Source of the DNA: Hevea brasiliensis
Lineage: Eukaryota > Streptophyta > Magnoliopsida > Malpighiales > Euphorbiaceae
NCBI RefSeq assembly: GCF_030052815.1
Contig: NC_079510.1
Span: 35,496,167 to 35,560,166 of the forward strand
Length of the DNA stretch: 64,000 bases
Reading direction: 5' to 3'
Each line of letters begins with the position of its first letter. Positions within the stretch are counted from its first letter, which is position 1. Below are positions 38,427 to 50,440 of the stretch, one piece after another. The translations under genes were made by a program, and so were the position numbers. The notes under the pieces were generated by a model that was not told the origin of the DNA, made no database searches, and saw nothing but the letters and a program-made list of their open reading frames with translations.

Positions 38427-39577
38427 AATAATATCAAAATAACACATTCAGACATCATGAAAATGTATAAAATAATAAATAATATATATAATATCATACA
38501 TAATAGTATTATAAATTAGTATGAAAGTGTTATTAAAAACTTTATATTACAAAATTCACGCATATTATTAAATGCTTACTAATAATTTTTATTAATAATA
38601 TATTTTAAATATTTAATAATATATTAAGATATATATATTATTAAAGTCTAAATTTATTTTAGTGGTATGTATTAAAAACTCAAGACTTACCTTCACTTGC
38701 TCAATCCCTCTGAGACACAGAATTCTGACTTTTGATCATGCAAGGCAATGTCAATGAGATTCTGCTTTTGACTTGAGCCAAGAGTGGCCCTACATATGTT
38801 CCTCTTCGAGCTCTCAAGATACCGCCATAACAAAGTATTATCGGTTCCTCCGTTAAGTTCTTTCTTTATTGCCTTTGATTTTGTCGTGCATGGTTGGTTC
38901 ACCTTCCCATTCTTCCTTATGTCCGCTTGATATTAAAGTTGAAGGGATAAAATTATGTTTTAAGAAAAATAATATTATTTTAAATATTATAAAAAAATTA
39001 TTTAAAAAATTATTTTATTATTTTAATATTTATATGATTAAAATTTATTAAATTTAATTTAAAGTATTTTAAATATTTTTTAATTAATATATTTTAAATA
39101 ATATTTTTCGCAACACTAATTTCAATAGTAATATCAAATGCATCCTTAATTTGCATCTCCATAAATATATTCATTTAACTCATAATTTAAACCTTAAAGA
39201 AAAAAAATACATTCTATTACATCTTTATATTTTGATTTAATTTTATTATCTTAACTTATATATATATATATATTAAAATTGCATCCTTCAAATTGATGAT
39301 GTTGACAATTACTTGTTAAGAAATATATGCGTATTAATTTTTTGTAATTTATAATATATTATAAAATGTTTTGAATATAAAAACTTCATTTCGAATATTT
39401 TATTATTAAGTTTGAAAAATATTTTCTTTTTAAAAAAGAAAATTATTTTTTAATTAAGAAAATATTTTTTATTAATTAATTTTCTTTAACGCTCAACTTT
39501 AAAATTGTATTTTTTAAAAAAAATTATAAAATATTCGAGCTACAAAGAGATAATAATAATAATAATAATAATAGAAA
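38427..39577. other. AT-rich spacer with one unexplained ORF
   Basis: Mostly AT-rich. The block 38690-38900 has balanced composition and an open minus-strand frame, listed separately. Nothing else is recognised. Confidence 0.45.
38693..38902 (-). other. Unrecognised 69-codon ORF, possible gene fragment
   Basis: Minus-strand frame from MNQPCTTKSKAIKKELNGG to SEFCVSEGLSK. Its composition is less AT-rich than its surroundings, and a donor-like GTAAGT follows within a few bases of the stop. It could be an exon fragment captured by a transposon or a decayed exon. No family recognised. Confidence 0.25.
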
Positions 39578-39800
39578 ATGGAGAATCTCCTAGAGCAGAA
39601 ACCCATTGCATAACTTTTGTGCCCGTTGATGGTACACAAGTGAATCTTTTAATAGAATTAAAGCAAGAATATATGTGGGGTCAAGAAAGCTACTTTAATT
39701 TTACGAGGACATTTATTATTTTTTTTTTATATTTATGGTGAGGAATATTTTAAAATTAATTTAATAAGTTTAAAATAAATAATTTTAAAATATTCATCAA
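39578..39800 (+). repeat. Dispersed repeat, copy A (inverse of 47262-47562)
   Basis: Contains CCCATTGCATAACTTTTGTG and GAAAGCTACTTT, then ATGGTGAGGAATATTT. The same order of words appears on the opposite strand at 47262-47562. Copy A lacks about 75 bp present in copy B. Confidence 0.75.
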
Positions 39801-39917
39801 ATAGTGAGGCCATCTATGAAAGCTGGATTGGACATGTAAACAAAAAATAGAATAACCAAGGTTTTGTAGTTTGCAATAATTTACCCATAAAGATATCATA
39901 AGGTAAATTCAGACCCT

Positions 39918-40260
39918 GAGCTTTTGGGCTCCCACATCGGTCGTAGAGCATACATATATGTAGTTTATATGGATTAGCATATCTTGGTAAATCACATGTG
40001 TGTTCTATCCCTAAATCACGTGTGTTTGCATTTATCTTTGAGAAAAAAAAAATTTAAAATCAAGAGGAATGAGTTAGTGTGTGTGAGTATAGCCCAACTC
40101 GCATACCTCTTCTGTGAGGCAGAGCCTTCGGGCTCCCACATTGGTCATAAGTATATCCTGTCCCTGAACTCCGTGTGTGTATCTACCTTTGAGAGAAAAA
40201 AAAATTCAAACCCCTTTCTCATCAAATTTTTTCCCTCTAGCTTTCCTGTACTTCTTTTGA
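39918..40260. repeat. Diverged local duplication with GGGCTCCCACAT motif
   Basis: GAGCTTTTGGGCTCCCACA (39918) recurs as GAGCCTTCGGGCTCCCACA (40132). Each copy is followed by a GTGTGTTTGC / GTGTGTATCT segment and a CTTTGAGA(G)AAAAAA run. The first copy carries about 65 extra bases. Possibly terminal fragments of one transposon family. Confidence 0.6.
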
Positions 40261-40269
40261 ATTTTTTTT

Positions 40270-41959
40270 AGCATTCATCGATAAGTATTTTTATCAATTA
40301 TAACCCATTGCTTTCTCTTTTACTATTTTTTTTTATTTTTTTATATTTTTTAATCAGTTCTAAATCTGTGTCTGTTCGTTATATATTCTAAACATATGTA
40401 TATATCCTTAGATATATTATTAATAATAGATTTTAAGTGAATAACTTTCAGATCTATTTTCGTGATAGATCTTAATATGTAATTTTGTTATTTTTTAATA
40501 AAATTATTATATATTTTTATTGATGAATTATTTTATTTTTTTTTTAGAAAAGAGTCATCTACAAAGTATAATTTAAATTTAAAAATTATTTTATAAGATT
40601 TATAATCATATAGTCGAAAAATACAACGCACAATTTATCTATTGATGAAACTTACATATTCTATCAACATTATCATATCATAGCATACATGTAGTAGACA
40701 TGGGTGAAAGAGTACATGCAATCAGTCTTGAGTATTTTATTCTTAATCAATAAATGATTACCAAATATGGGTAATGATCTTTTATAAATGGACTCTTGCA
40801 ACGCGATCTATTCCTTCATTGAATTTTATTGGTTTAACTCTTTCATGGTCTATGAAGATAATAAGTTCCCAAAAAAGCAATATTACAAAAGTTTTTTTTT
40901 TATCTCTAATATAAAAGAGAACCAATTAATATTCAAATATTATTCTCTTTTGCCCAGATCATCTCTAAATGCAAAATTTCAATTATTTATATTTATATTT
41001 TTTTACTTATGAGAAGATTATATTGTACTTACGTTATGATGCTTATTAATAAATTATCAAAAAAATTTTAAAAAATTAAAATATATTATATTTATTTTTA
41101 ATAATTTTAATTAAAATAATTAATAAAATAATTATTCTCAACAACAATGTGGAAACAAACCTTTGAAAAGGAATCATTAGTAAGCCTTGTTTTTCTCTGC
41201 CTTTTCATCTATACAATGATGACAACGAAGAAAAGAAAATAGTTATTAATTTAGTTTTTATATTTTAATAAAATTAATTATTTAATTTTTTTATTTTAAA
41301 AAATATATTATTTAATTTTATATTTTTAGTTTATGAATCATTTAGCCCTCCCCTTGTTTCAACTCAACTATAATTTAGATAATACAGCTACTTCATTGCT
41401 ATAATTTATTAACTATTTTTTCTCACTAACTTAATTGTGGGAGGGATTAAATAATTTATAAATTAAAAAATAAAAAATTATATATTTTTAAAATAAAAAA
41501 TTATATAATTAATTTTTATCAAAATATAAAAACTAAAAAGCACCTGGTATTCCAAAACCTGGTCCTCTGTAACTTGGAGCCATTAAGTGATCGAATTTTG
41601 ACCATGTCAGAATTGAGTCAAACCAGAAAGATGGAGAGAAAAAAAAAAAGGAGCAGCCTTTTTAAAAAAGATAGAAGAAGAAGATGCTTTATTGACCGAA
41701 TGCAAAAGCTTTTTTTTCTGACGCATATTTACTTCACCATCATTATCACAGCTTCTTTTCTTCTTCAAAATGTTTCTTTTCTTTTGCAGTAAAGGACGAA
41801 TGGGGAATAAATAATTTTAGTAGAGAATATTAGGTTTTGTGTAGATACTCGAATATATATATATAAAGTCAATATAATATTATTCCTTCATCTAATTTAA
41901 TTTAAAAAGTTTTTATTTTATATAATTTTTTTGTGTTTTTTTTTAAATCGAGAAGTAGT
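40270..41959. other. AT-rich intergenic sequence
   Basis: No gene recognised. The short ORFs here have low-complexity Phe/Ile/Lys composition. Confidence 0.45.
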
Positions 41960-42121
41960 AATATTTTTTTTCTTTTCAAAATTAAACCAAATCAAAATTA
42001 CTGAAATTTTTATAATATAAAATCAAATCGAATTGAATTATATTAAAAACTGAACCGAATTACCAAATTAAGACGGTTCAGTTTGGTTTATTCGATTTGA
42101 ACCGAATAATGCTCACACCTA
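41960..42121. mobile_element. Truncated hAT-type MITE
   Basis: The right end is present (GACGGTTCAGTTTGG ... AATGCTCACACCTA), closely matching the 3' end of the 2911-3404 element, including AATTACCAAATTAAGACGGTT. No left terminus is found, so it is truncated. Confidence 0.65.
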
Positions 42122-42193
42122 GGGACAACAATCTTTATTACGTAAATTATTGCCTTTAAATAAAAGAAATATAATAAAATTGATATGAAATTC

Positions 42194-42379
42194 TCATAAC
42201 TAAATCATATTATTAGACTAATTTTATTGTTGAGAAAATATAAGTGTGAGGATAAAATTTCTAAATTAAAAAGAGATAGAGATGAGTCATAACTAAATCA
42301 TATTATTAGACTAATTTTATTGTTGAGAAAATATAAGTGTGAGGATAAAATTTCTATATTGAAAAGAGATAGAGATGAG
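42194..42379. repeat. 93-bp direct tandem duplication
   Basis: TCATAACTAAATCATATTAT begins at 42194 and again at 42287. The two units are nearly identical, including AATATAAGTGTGAGGATAAA. The high identity suggests a recent duplication. AAATATAAGTG and GAGATAGAGATGAG words suggest part of an LTR or TRIM fragment. Confidence 0.88.
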
Positions 42380-43727
42380 ATAGACCCATAAATTTATTAT
42401 TTTAAATTTTTAGTTGAATTTGATATCAAGATCATAAATATAATTCTTTCACAAGAATTTTCCTTATGTTTTTAGCTCTTTAGATCACTGTAAATTGATA
42501 TTAGAAACCTTAGAATAGTAATTAAGGTGCAATAGTGACTCTTGGCGCACATGATAATTCTAGGCTCTCATTGATATCTTAAATACTTAAGTTCAACTTA
42601 TGTTTGAAGAGGAGCCGATGTGGGTTGTGAAATTCAATATGTAAGAGACGCACACTTGAAGGGGAAAATACGTAAGAAAATATAAGTGGGTTGTGATAAA
42701 AGTCTCACATTAGAAAGGGATAAGAGAAGTGAAGGACATATAACTAAAAATGACACCGAAATTCATTGTCTATGATAGTGTCAAATGTATAAAGATGTCA
42801 GAAAAAAACTTAGCCTGCACTGCCCGACTAATTAATCTCTAGCCAATAGAACTCTCCAAGAAACCAAACCTAGGGCTGAGCATGCCAAGTGAAAAATCTG
42901 ACCAAAAGATACAAGCACCAAGGCCTTAAAACAAAAAAACAAGTCTGCCACAAACCAGAACACAAAGCACACAGAAGGACATAGCAATCTAAAGCCAACA
43001 AACAAAGGAAGCCAGCACAAATAAATAAGCTACATATGTAACCAAAACCCACAAACTACTGAAGACAAAAACATCTGCTCAAACAAAACCCAGCAAGCCA
43101 AAGAAGACGACAATTGCGACAAGCAGCCAAACACAACAGAGGAAAACACACGTTTTAGGCTCTTGCATCTCGACATTTACTTTCTTACAGGAGAAACAGA
43201 TATTGTGCAAGAGAAAAGCAAAGTCGATGTATCTGATCTATTGTATATCAATCCTTGTTTCAGGTGGTTAATATTTGCTTGAAGGGGTGAGTCTTGAATA
43301 AGTATAGGGCCTACTTCTATGTTAAAACAATAGAAGAATGAGCAGATTATCAACAGACACCATGTATTCAAACTAGCTCTCATGGAACTTTAATCCTTTG
43401 ACTCAATCATACATTATGATATGACACCCAAAAACTCTCTTGATAAGTGTAAGGTAAAGTTTTGAAAATGAATATTCATTTTTGAGATGTTTTGAATCAG
43501 AGAAGGTCACATTATCGTAAAAGACAGCTTGTTTGTTCATAACGTGGGATCAGGTGGGTCTTTAATCTGCATGGGAACCATGGGGAATAAGAAGATTACA
43601 GAGTTTGGTAGGACAAGCGAGTCTAATTTCAAATCGAACATTGCAGTAACAATAAATAAATTAAATAAATATTTAGAAATGGAGAATTATCAACAACTAA
43701 TTACAAGGCTAAAATCAATTTTAGAGG
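42380..43727. other. Intergenic sequence with an A/C-rich tract
   Basis: Between 42780 and 43170 the plus strand is unusually rich in A and C; the minus-strand ORF rich in Phe, Cys, Leu and Val simply reflects this. The words GATAAAAGTCTCACATTAGAAAGGG near 42700 resemble the 42.2-kb duplication. No gene recognised. Confidence 0.4.
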
Positions 43728-44110
43728 GTGTTTGACTTGACTTATGAAAATCAGCTTATTGTTTATTATAAGCATTTAAAATTTTAAGCAATTATATTTT
43801 TTCGTTAAAGAATTTATAAGTAACTAATAAAGAGTTAACGTGTTTGGTAAAAAAATAATTTATAAGTACATTTATTATTAAAATAACTAAAAAAAATATC
43901 AAGAGTGATTTATAGTGAAATTTTAATAATTAAATAAAAATAATATAGTAAAATATTTAGTTATACTAAGCATAGGGCTAATAAGTAATAAAATAAAAAG
44001 TTGGTCCTCAAACTTTTTTTTTTAGCTTATAAAATCAAATTATAAGTTCAAAAATTATTATAAATAAGGAGGTTATCCTATTTTTGCTGCTTATAAGTTA
44101 AGATAAACAC
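43728..44110. mobile_element. MITE with GTGTTTGACTT inverted ends
   Basis: A 383-bp AT-rich unit. It opens GTGTTTGACTTGACTTATGA and closes TTATAAGTTAAGATAAACAC, inverse matches of each other. Further TTATAAG / CTTATAA words occur in both directions. No coding capacity. Target duplication not certain. Confidence 0.55.
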
Positions 44111-44789
44111 TTTTTTAATTGCCTAATTAAAAACTAATTGAAAAATCTCCAAAAATTGTGAGTAGTAGGGTTGGCTTAGAAGAGATGTTTAAATAGATTA
44201 GATGAAGACTTCTTAACTCTCATTTTAGACTTCACAGAAAAATATCAATTGAAAAGAAAATCAGATCATCCTGATTGATAATATTAATCATTTAGAAGAA
44301 TCAAGTAATTTCTGAAAATGCGTCGTCAGATAGACCTGCATCCCATTCCCAAATTTCAGTTTCATGCTCATTTCATTTGGCCCAAATAAAGAAGAGGTGT
44401 CTTCATGTCAAATATTTCTTTATGAAGCAGATGCATGACAAACTAAAAAAGAAAGATAAGGATAATAAAAAGAAGTCCGTATACCAATGGGTATTTGCTA
44501 TGAATTGTTCGGCACTCTTATTCTTTAAGTAGGTCAAGTGTTCCATCTTCATGGATAGAGAAGATTCCCTCATTGAGAGTGCTTTTCCCTTAGTGAGCTG
44601 ACCCCACGTGAACAAGATTAATTCTGGTTTACAATATAATTAAGTCTAATTGAAACTCAAATTTGAGATCTCACAATTTTAAAAGTAAAAAATGGAGAAG
44701 ATACCTAAAAATAAAGGGCCTTGGATTCTAGGATGGACTTGGGCTGTAGGGAATGGACTTGGGCTTATAGATAATAAATAGAAGAAGCT

Positions 44790-44963
44790 CATATTCACTC
44801 AATTCGGTTCATGTTTTAAATTTTTAGAAAATAATCTAACTTAATTGAAAATTGAAATTTTTTAAAATTATTAATTAAATCAGTTTATATAATTTGAAAA
44901 ATCAAATTAAATTAATTTGGTTTGATTTTTTAATTTAAACTACTTACTACACACCCCTATGAC
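44790..44963. mobile_element. Decayed hAT-type MITE remnant
   Basis: Starts near CTCAATTCGGTTCATG and ends CACACCCCTATG, with AATTTGGTTTGATTTTTTAATTTAAAC inside. It has the same family wording as the complete copies but is shorter and more diverged. Confidence 0.5.
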
Positions 44964-47261
44964 TAGTGAATTCCTATAATTTAGAGCTTCAATCTAAAAA
45001 TTCATGAAAGCATTCTGATCTGATTTGGTACAGTGATTAAAGGCTCATCGTTCATCCAGGTTTAATCCCATTTCCTTAATCCTCTAATAAAAAAAAAAAA
45101 AACAAAAAGTTAAGATCTTTTTAAGTGCTTTCCAATACATGTGACGCCAGGGTTGGCTTGGTAATGATTAATAAAACTAATTGCATACTTAGATTTTTTT
45201 TTTTTTTTTTTTTTTTTCAGTTGGCCTCATAATGGGAAAAATTTTTATATAGAAGTGGCAAATTTTAATTTAGCCTGTGAATTCTGCAAGAAAATATTTG
45301 GTCCAAGGCAATCCTTAATAAAGATGAGTGTTGGGTATACTCATACTTTAGTGAGGGATATATGAATAAGGAGACCTCAAACTCATTTCTGATCTTCTCA
45401 CTAAACCTCAAAATATCCAACTAATTACTCATGTACAAACTTTTCCTCCAATTTTCATGGCTAGCTCTTATCAACCATCTGATTCTCACACCCGTTTCAG
45501 ACTGATACCCACTATAGAAAGTTTTCCACTAACTGTAATGTCTCCACGACCTTGTCCCAAATTGCAAATTTTGCAAAGAATAATCGGTTTCACTTTTTTT
45601 TAGGTAACATCATTCTGAAATTCCTACCAGATTATTATTAAAAAAATATTTTCAATAAATTTATAGGTTACTGGTAGTAAATATTTTCAATAAATTAAAA
45701 TAATATATAAAAAAATTAATTTACTTTAAAAATAAATTTTATTCATTTAATTTTGTATAAGATATAAAATTTAATATATTTTAATAAAATTATCATCATA
45801 ATTTTATTAAAATATATATATCTTTTTTATCTCATGTGTATGTATATATTATTAATTAATTAAAAAATATGTGTTTTGAGATATAAAACTTAATATATTT
45901 TAAAAATATTATTATAATTTTATTAAAGAGTATATATTTTGATGTATATACATGTATTGTTAACTAATTAAAAAAATATATATTGAGAGACTAGAATGAA
46001 GCATAAAATTTCCTACAAGATCATCAAATAATTTAATTCCTTCTCAGCCTTTTGAGGACGCTGTTATTGACTCATTGTCATTGCTGGTGTGATGAGACAG
46101 TTTGAAGTGCAGATATTATAATACAAAAGTACATTGTTAATTACCAAGGACAAGACAGACAAATACAAGTAAAACTTGTCTGTTGGTGTATCATTGTTGA
46201 ATATTCAGCATCATTGAATTGGGGGGAGACCTAATAATTTTTTTTTTTTTAATTTCTTAGACAATACCGACTCATATGAATTGCTCAATCAACCTTTAAC
46301 ATGTTGATTGTGCAATCATTCTTACATATCCACATTAAGGATAGTAGTTGAGTGGTTTTTCCAGATATTCAACTCACTTCAACCCTAATAGCAAGAATTG
46401 AATAATTTCACATTTGGGTGGTACTTTGATTTTTTTAGTATACTTCACTTTTATTGGGAATTGGATTTGAAATTTTTTTTCAAGTAATTTTATAATTTTG
46501 AAAATAATTTTAATATTATAAAATTTTATGATATAAAATATATGATACCAATTTTATTAAATTTAGATAATTTTTATAATTTATTTTTAAATTTTATCTT
46601 ATATTTCACTTTAATTTCTTAATTTTAATTTATTATTATAAAATTTTTAAATTTTAATTTATTTTTTTAATAAAAAAATCTTTTTAAACTGTAGTATGAA
46701 TTTCAGTTTCAACACTTTTTAATAATAGCTAAATCCTCTCTATTTACAGAAAATAAATTATTGTGATAGTATTGGTATTTTTATGATAAATTTAAATGAT
46801 AATTAAAATAATTGATTTTTTTTTAATATACAAGGAAATAAGATAAAATAGTAATTTTATTATTTTTTGAAACTTTAAAACCTGTTATAACATGTTTATA
46901 ATAGGTTAAATAAATTTTTATCAAATAAAATTAAAGTTGATAATTTTTTATTAATAAATTAAAATTAAAAAATAAAAATAAAACATGAAGTAAAATTCAT
47001 GGATCGAATGCTAGCCCATTAAATCCCATTGTTAATTTTATATATTGTACTATAAAAACCAAAACCAAAACCCTTGACCACCTAAAACATTGGGTCCTAA
47101 CCACCAGCCAGGGAGGTTGGACCATCAGAATATACTTTAGTTGTTATTATTATTATTATTATATTATTGCAGACCACGAAACATTGGTCATTCTATTTTT
47201 GTTAGCATGTCCACTCCAGCCTTCATAGCTGCCCTCACTATTTATTAATCGGGATTAGATT
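44964..47261. other. AT-rich intergenic sequence with a diverged 129-bp duplication
   Basis: No gene recognised. A long T run lies at about 45197-45219. GATATAAAATTTAATATATT at 45761 recurs with changes at 45890 (129 bp later), and the pattern ends near 46018. Confidence 0.45.
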
Positions 47262-47562
47262 TTGTTGGTGAATATTTTTAAATTATTTGTTTTAAATATA
47301 TTATATTAATATAAAGAAATGTATCATTATAATCACTCAAAAAATAATTTAATTTTAACAAACATAAATTAATTTAGAAATATTCCTCACTATAAATATA
47401 AAATAAATAAATAAATAAATATTCTCATTACCACAAAAGTAGCTTTCGTGACCCTAAATGTATTCTTCCTTTAATTATAGTAAAAGATAAGATTCACATG
47501 TATGCTATTATGGGCACAAAAGTTATGCAATGGGTGTATGCTCTAGGGCATTCTCAATCTTT
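47262..47562 (-). repeat. Dispersed repeat, copy B
   Basis: The minus strand matches 39578-39800 word for word over long stretches (CCCATTGCATAACTTTTGTG, GAAAGCTACTTTTGT, GTGAGGAATATTT). Its plus-strand left end TTGGTGAATATTTTTAAATT looks LTR-like. The 301-bp length includes about 75 bp missing from copy A. Confidence 0.75.
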
Positions 47563-47594
47563 TACTTTTTTTTTTAATTTTTAATTATCAAAAT

Positions 47595-47990
47595 CACTAT
47601 AAAAAAATATTGAGCGACTGATTACATCGCAAAAATATTAATTAGTGTTGGATTCATCACTAATATTTTACTATTCTATCGATAATACTTTATCAACGAA
47701 GATTTCAATGATAAATTAAAATTTCTCACTAAAAGTCAATTTTTTTGAATCAGTGATGGATTATGATTTTTGTTGATGCTGTAGCGATGAGAATTTCACG
47801 GATGAATTAAAATGCCTCACTAAGAGTTAATTTTTTTGAATTAACTATGAATTAGCGATAAATTATGATCATTGCTAATAAATTTCAGTGACAGACTAGT
47901 ATAAATTCGTCACTAACTTATATTATCAGTGAAGATTTAGCGACCAATCTATCAATTCATCACTTTGTGAATATTAAAAATTTGCTCACA
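47595..47990. mobile_element. Possible CACTA-like terminal fragment
   Basis: Starts CACTATAAAAAAATATTGAG. It then has several short words of the type GCGATGA, ATTCATCACT and AATTCGTCACTAA in both directions, a pattern like the sub-terminal repeats of plant CACTA elements. No opposite terminus or transposase is seen. Confidence 0.3.
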
Positions 47991-50440
47991 TTAATTGAAC
48001 CATTTATTTAATGAAAAAAAAATTAAAAAAATATATATTTTTAAAGTTTAGAGCTAAGAAATTTTATCATTAAAAATATTTTTTAATTAAAAAAACAATT
48101 TATTTTTTAAAATAATTCTCTTTAAAAAAAGTCTTTTTCAAATTTAATAATAAAATGTTAAAAAAAAAGTTTAGATGCATGCTAAAGAATAGTTGAGGAA
48201 GATGAACGTCTCCTAAATATTGTACATTAAATAAGAAAGTGGAGTGAGTCCTCCCAAGGGTTACTCATTCATAATAATAATTATAAAATAAGAATTTATA
48301 TTAAATTTAATTTTACACTGTAAATTTAATATATAATAATGATATTTATATTTTTACATGTTAATTATTAAAATAATAAATATAATAATTATTAAGATAT
48401 CAAGATTACTAAGTGGGATCAAAATACTCAATACAACAATTATAAATAATTACACGAAAATTATTAAATCTTTTTATTTATATATTATCAGTTTTAATTA
48501 ATCTATTTATTTTTATTAATTTATTCAATAATTTTAGTATTTTTAATAACTTTAACAAATTTCTTATTTATAAAAAAAATAATAATTGAATATATTAAAA
48601 TATATTATATAATATCTTTAATATTATTATCTTAATTTTTATTTTATTCTCTCTCTTACTATTATATTTTTAATTTACATAATTCTGATAATTTTATTTC
48701 GAATTTAAGACATAACGAATGACCAGAATTCAAACTTTCAAACATAAAATATAACCAAAATAAATCTAATCAATGGTAAGTATTTAACTTAGTAAAATAA
48801 CATTTTTATTTTATTTATTTGAGAATAATTGTTAAAATGATAAAAAAAATTAAAATTATTGGCTAATATTAATAATGTGGGCAAATATTTGAATTATTTT
48901 TATTAATTAAATATTTGAATTATTTTTATTAATTAAATCATCTAATTAAGTTAATTATTAAAATTAAAATTAATGTGAAAATTTAAAATTAAATTAATAA
49001 AATTAAAAATCTTACTCAAATTGAAAAAGTTTATATTTTTAATTTGAATTTATATAAATAGTTGAGTTGCTTTATATTTTAAAATGACAAGTCAAATTAA
49101 TGTTACAATTCATATTTATTTATATTTATCTTTTAATTTTTTTATTTTCCTGACGTGGGATTTCCCAATAAAGAGTTTTTTTCTCTTATATTGTGATTTT
49201 TTTGATACATGATTTTCAAATGTATTTCAAATACTAAAAATTTTCCATTTTCCTTTTATTTTCAGAACATGAAAAGGATAATTTACAATTTATGTTATAT
49301 AATTATTCTTTAAAATAAAGATTGAAAATAACTATTCCTCTAAACGAAAGTAGGATATAATTGCCAAAAATAATAGTTGAATAATGGATTTATAATTCTT
49401 ATTAATTATATATTTTGTTTGGGGTTGAGGTTAAAAAGTTTGAAAAACACTTTTTGAATAAATATAAATTTACTTACTATTAAAAAGTAATTTAAAAAAA
49501 ATTATTAATTATTATATTAAAACTATTACGATTAAAATATATATTAAATTTAATTTTAAATTAATTTTTAATACTCTCTTGCCAGCATAATTATTTAATA
49601 ATTTTTGTAAAACTATAATCGAGAAAATACCTTTTTAAATATGATTAATTAATTGTGTCATGTTTTATCATATTTCGTATTTTTCAGTTTTTTTTTACTT
49701 TATATATATTTATCATCTTATGTTAAATGTATCAAAATATTTAATATTTAAATTACTTAAATGACATGGACTGAATTTTTCATGAAACTTTTAAATATCA
49801 ATAAAATATCAAAAATTAATTAAAATTAAATTTATATATTTTAATTATAAAAATTTTTAAATTATTAAATAATTTTTTTAAAAATTTTTATTAATATTTA
49901 AAATAATACTTTTTCTAAAATTTTTCCCTTTTCCTTTTAATATCAACTCCAAGCGAATTTATTATTATTGTTAGAGTTATTATTGATGAAAAAATATTAA
50001 AATTTTATTTAAAGTGAAATTTATTTAATCATAAAATTTTAAATAATAAAATAATATTTCTAAACTATTTTTTCAAGGGAGAAAATGATAATTTCCTTAA
50101 AACTCTTTTTATCCCATAACCTAAATTCGATATGGGCTTCAGACTTCTTTGCTTCATACGATATTTTGTTAAAACTATTTTGCTTCAATTATACAACAAA
50201 TACAGCTGGCAGCGTCTGAAGCGTCCACGTAGATTCCCTTACAAAGTCTTCCAATGATTCTATCAAAAGCTAGTTAAACCTCAGACTACTTTTTAATATC
50301 CACGCGTCAGAATGATACATAAGCTTCGCGTTCTGTGGCACACACGCATTGTCATCTTTGCCCTTCTTCGGCCTCTTCGTATCCTTTTTTTGGTTGAAAA
50401 TCAGTTAAACGCGCCAAATTCTCAACGTCTAAAGCGAAAA
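47991..50440. other. AT-rich upstream region of the KLCR gene
   Basis: No gene recognised. The AT-rich part ends near 50100; from there composition becomes more balanced as the KLCR promoter approaches. Confidence 0.5.

Noticed and set aside
42832..43052. Cys/Phe/Leu-rich minus-strand ORFs resembling membrane segments
   Set aside because: Composition follows an A/C-rich plus strand; two overlapping frames are equally open, as expected from composition alone.
44403..44615. 70-codon minus-strand ORF (FTWGQLTKGKALSMRESS...)
   Set aside because: Locally balanced composition and a GTATACG donor-like site, but no recognised family; an overlapping frame looks equally plausible.
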